This document shows positions 12,988 to 13,388 of a stretch of 13,388 bases of DNA, in pieces. Made by a program: the position numbers and the translations under genes. Source of the stretch: Bacillota bacterium (GTDB lineage: Bacteria > Bacillota > Clostridia > Christensenellales > SZUA-584); assembly GCA_023399095.1 (NCBI GenBank), contig JAEWQS010000148.1, forward strand, positions 1 through 13,388. The letters are read 5' to 3'. The notes beneath the pieces are model-generated. The model saw only the letters and a program-made list of their open reading frames with translations. It did not search any database and was not told where the DNA came from. Numbering within the stretch: position 1 is the first letter of the stretch; every line of letters begins with the position of its first letter.

Positions 12988-13388
12988 ATGGATGATAAGT
13001 TAGCGAATATTTTGTTGTTCGCAAATCAAAATCCTTCAAGCTGGCTCGCGACCAGCGAGGATAATCAGCCGCATGTTCGCGGCATGCTGATGTGGTTCGC
13101 AGATGAAACAGGGTTCTATTTTCATACAGCCAAAGCCAAAAGACATGCTGGACAAATACAGAAGAACCCAAAGGTTGAGGCAGCGTTTATCCGCAATGCT
13201 GATGATCCTGTAAACTTTGAAACGCTTCATGTCACCGGAGTGGCTGAGGTGGTGAAAAGTGAAGAACTCGAAAAAAGATTGTATCAGGAGCGGCCATGGC
13301 TCTGGGGTAACATTGAACGGTCAGGGGTTGATACTGAGGTCGTCATTTATCGCATCGTGAATGGTTCAGCATATATTTGGAATATGTC
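12988..13388 (+). CDS. Pyridoxamine 5'-phosphate oxidase-fold protein (3' end cut off)
   Basis: The first 133 residues are visible and open to the window edge. Translation begins MDDKLANILLFANQNPSSWL with a strong ribosome site (CCGGAGG, 12975-12981). The protein has the split-barrel flavin-binding fold: WLATSEDNQPHVRGMLMWF (19-37), FYFHTAKAKRH (43-53), NPKVEAAFI, then LHVTGVAEVV (80-89) and ELEKRLYQERPWLWG. This matches the small general-stress-protein/PPOX-like family, which binds FMN or F420 and has broad, mostly unknown reductase roles, rather than true PdxH, which is longer. It probably needs only a few more residues to finish. It follows the AraC-family gene in the same direction. Confidence 0.88.
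   Translation, partial: MDDKLANILLFANQNPSSWLATSEDNQPHVRGMLMWFADETGFYFHTAKAKRHAGQIQKNPKVEAAFIRNADDPVNFETLHVTGVAEVVKSEELEKRLYQERPWLWGNIERSGVDTEVVIYRIVNGSAYIWNM

Noticed and set aside
1..13388. CRISPR array, phage genes or rRNA
   Set aside because: No regularly spaced repeat-spacer pattern, phage structural or integrase gene, or rRNA-like sequence was seen.

Overview
The window looks like chromosomal DNA from a Gram-positive, clostridia-type anaerobe. Strong AGGAGG-like ribosome sites precede nearly every gene, the promoters are sigma-A/70-like (TTGACA/TATAAT, 17 bp), and rho-independent terminators are used. The transporter is an RbsABC-type sugar ABC system, and the flavin oxidoreductase and regulator types also fit. 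The genus cannot be named from the sequence alone. The stretch right of about 11.4 kb looks AT-richer and is functionally unrelated to the rest.

Region 1 (1-4866, minus strand) is one leftward operon: deoC-type aldolase, FGGY sugar kinase, VOC (glyoxalase-fold) protein, RbsA-type double ATPase, and an RbsC-type permease cut off by the window edge. Genes are tightly spaced, with an ATGA overlap between kinase and VOC. The promoter (4906-4934) has an operator-like palindrome over its predicted start.

Region 2 (5052-7283, plus) is a divergent 743-aa regulator with an unusual architecture. A LacI-type DNA-binding head and its normal sugar-sensing domain are followed by a second, complete-looking family-1 extracellular solute-binding-protein domain with no signal peptide. 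Its promoter region has three AATCAA repeats spaced exactly 10 bp.

Region 3 (7295-10888, plus) is a second operon: Old-Yellow-Enzyme-type flavin oxidoreductase, TIM-barrel sugar isomerase/epimerase and zinc alcohol/polyol dehydrogenase, closed by a strong terminator. Its likely promoter sits on the terminator hairpin of the regulator gene. A sequence matching 12 of 14 bases of the deoC operator overlaps its -35 region. The simplest reading is a single regulon: the fused LacI regulator controls uptake, oxidation/isomerisation/reduction, phosphorylation and aldol cleavage of an unidentified sugar, polyol or deoxysugar.

Region 4 (10889-11429) holds about 170 bases without a recognisable gene, then a tRNA-Ser(CGA) with its own promoter and terminator, and a short C-terminal remnant of an IS1182-like transposase.

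Region 5 (11488-13388) holds unrelated small genes: a DUF2087 protein (minus), an AraC-family regulator (plus) and a pyridoxamine-5'-phosphate-oxidase-fold protein running off the right edge. An 8-bp tandem repeat lies in the DUF2087 leader, and a near-perfect palindrome lies upstream of the last gene.
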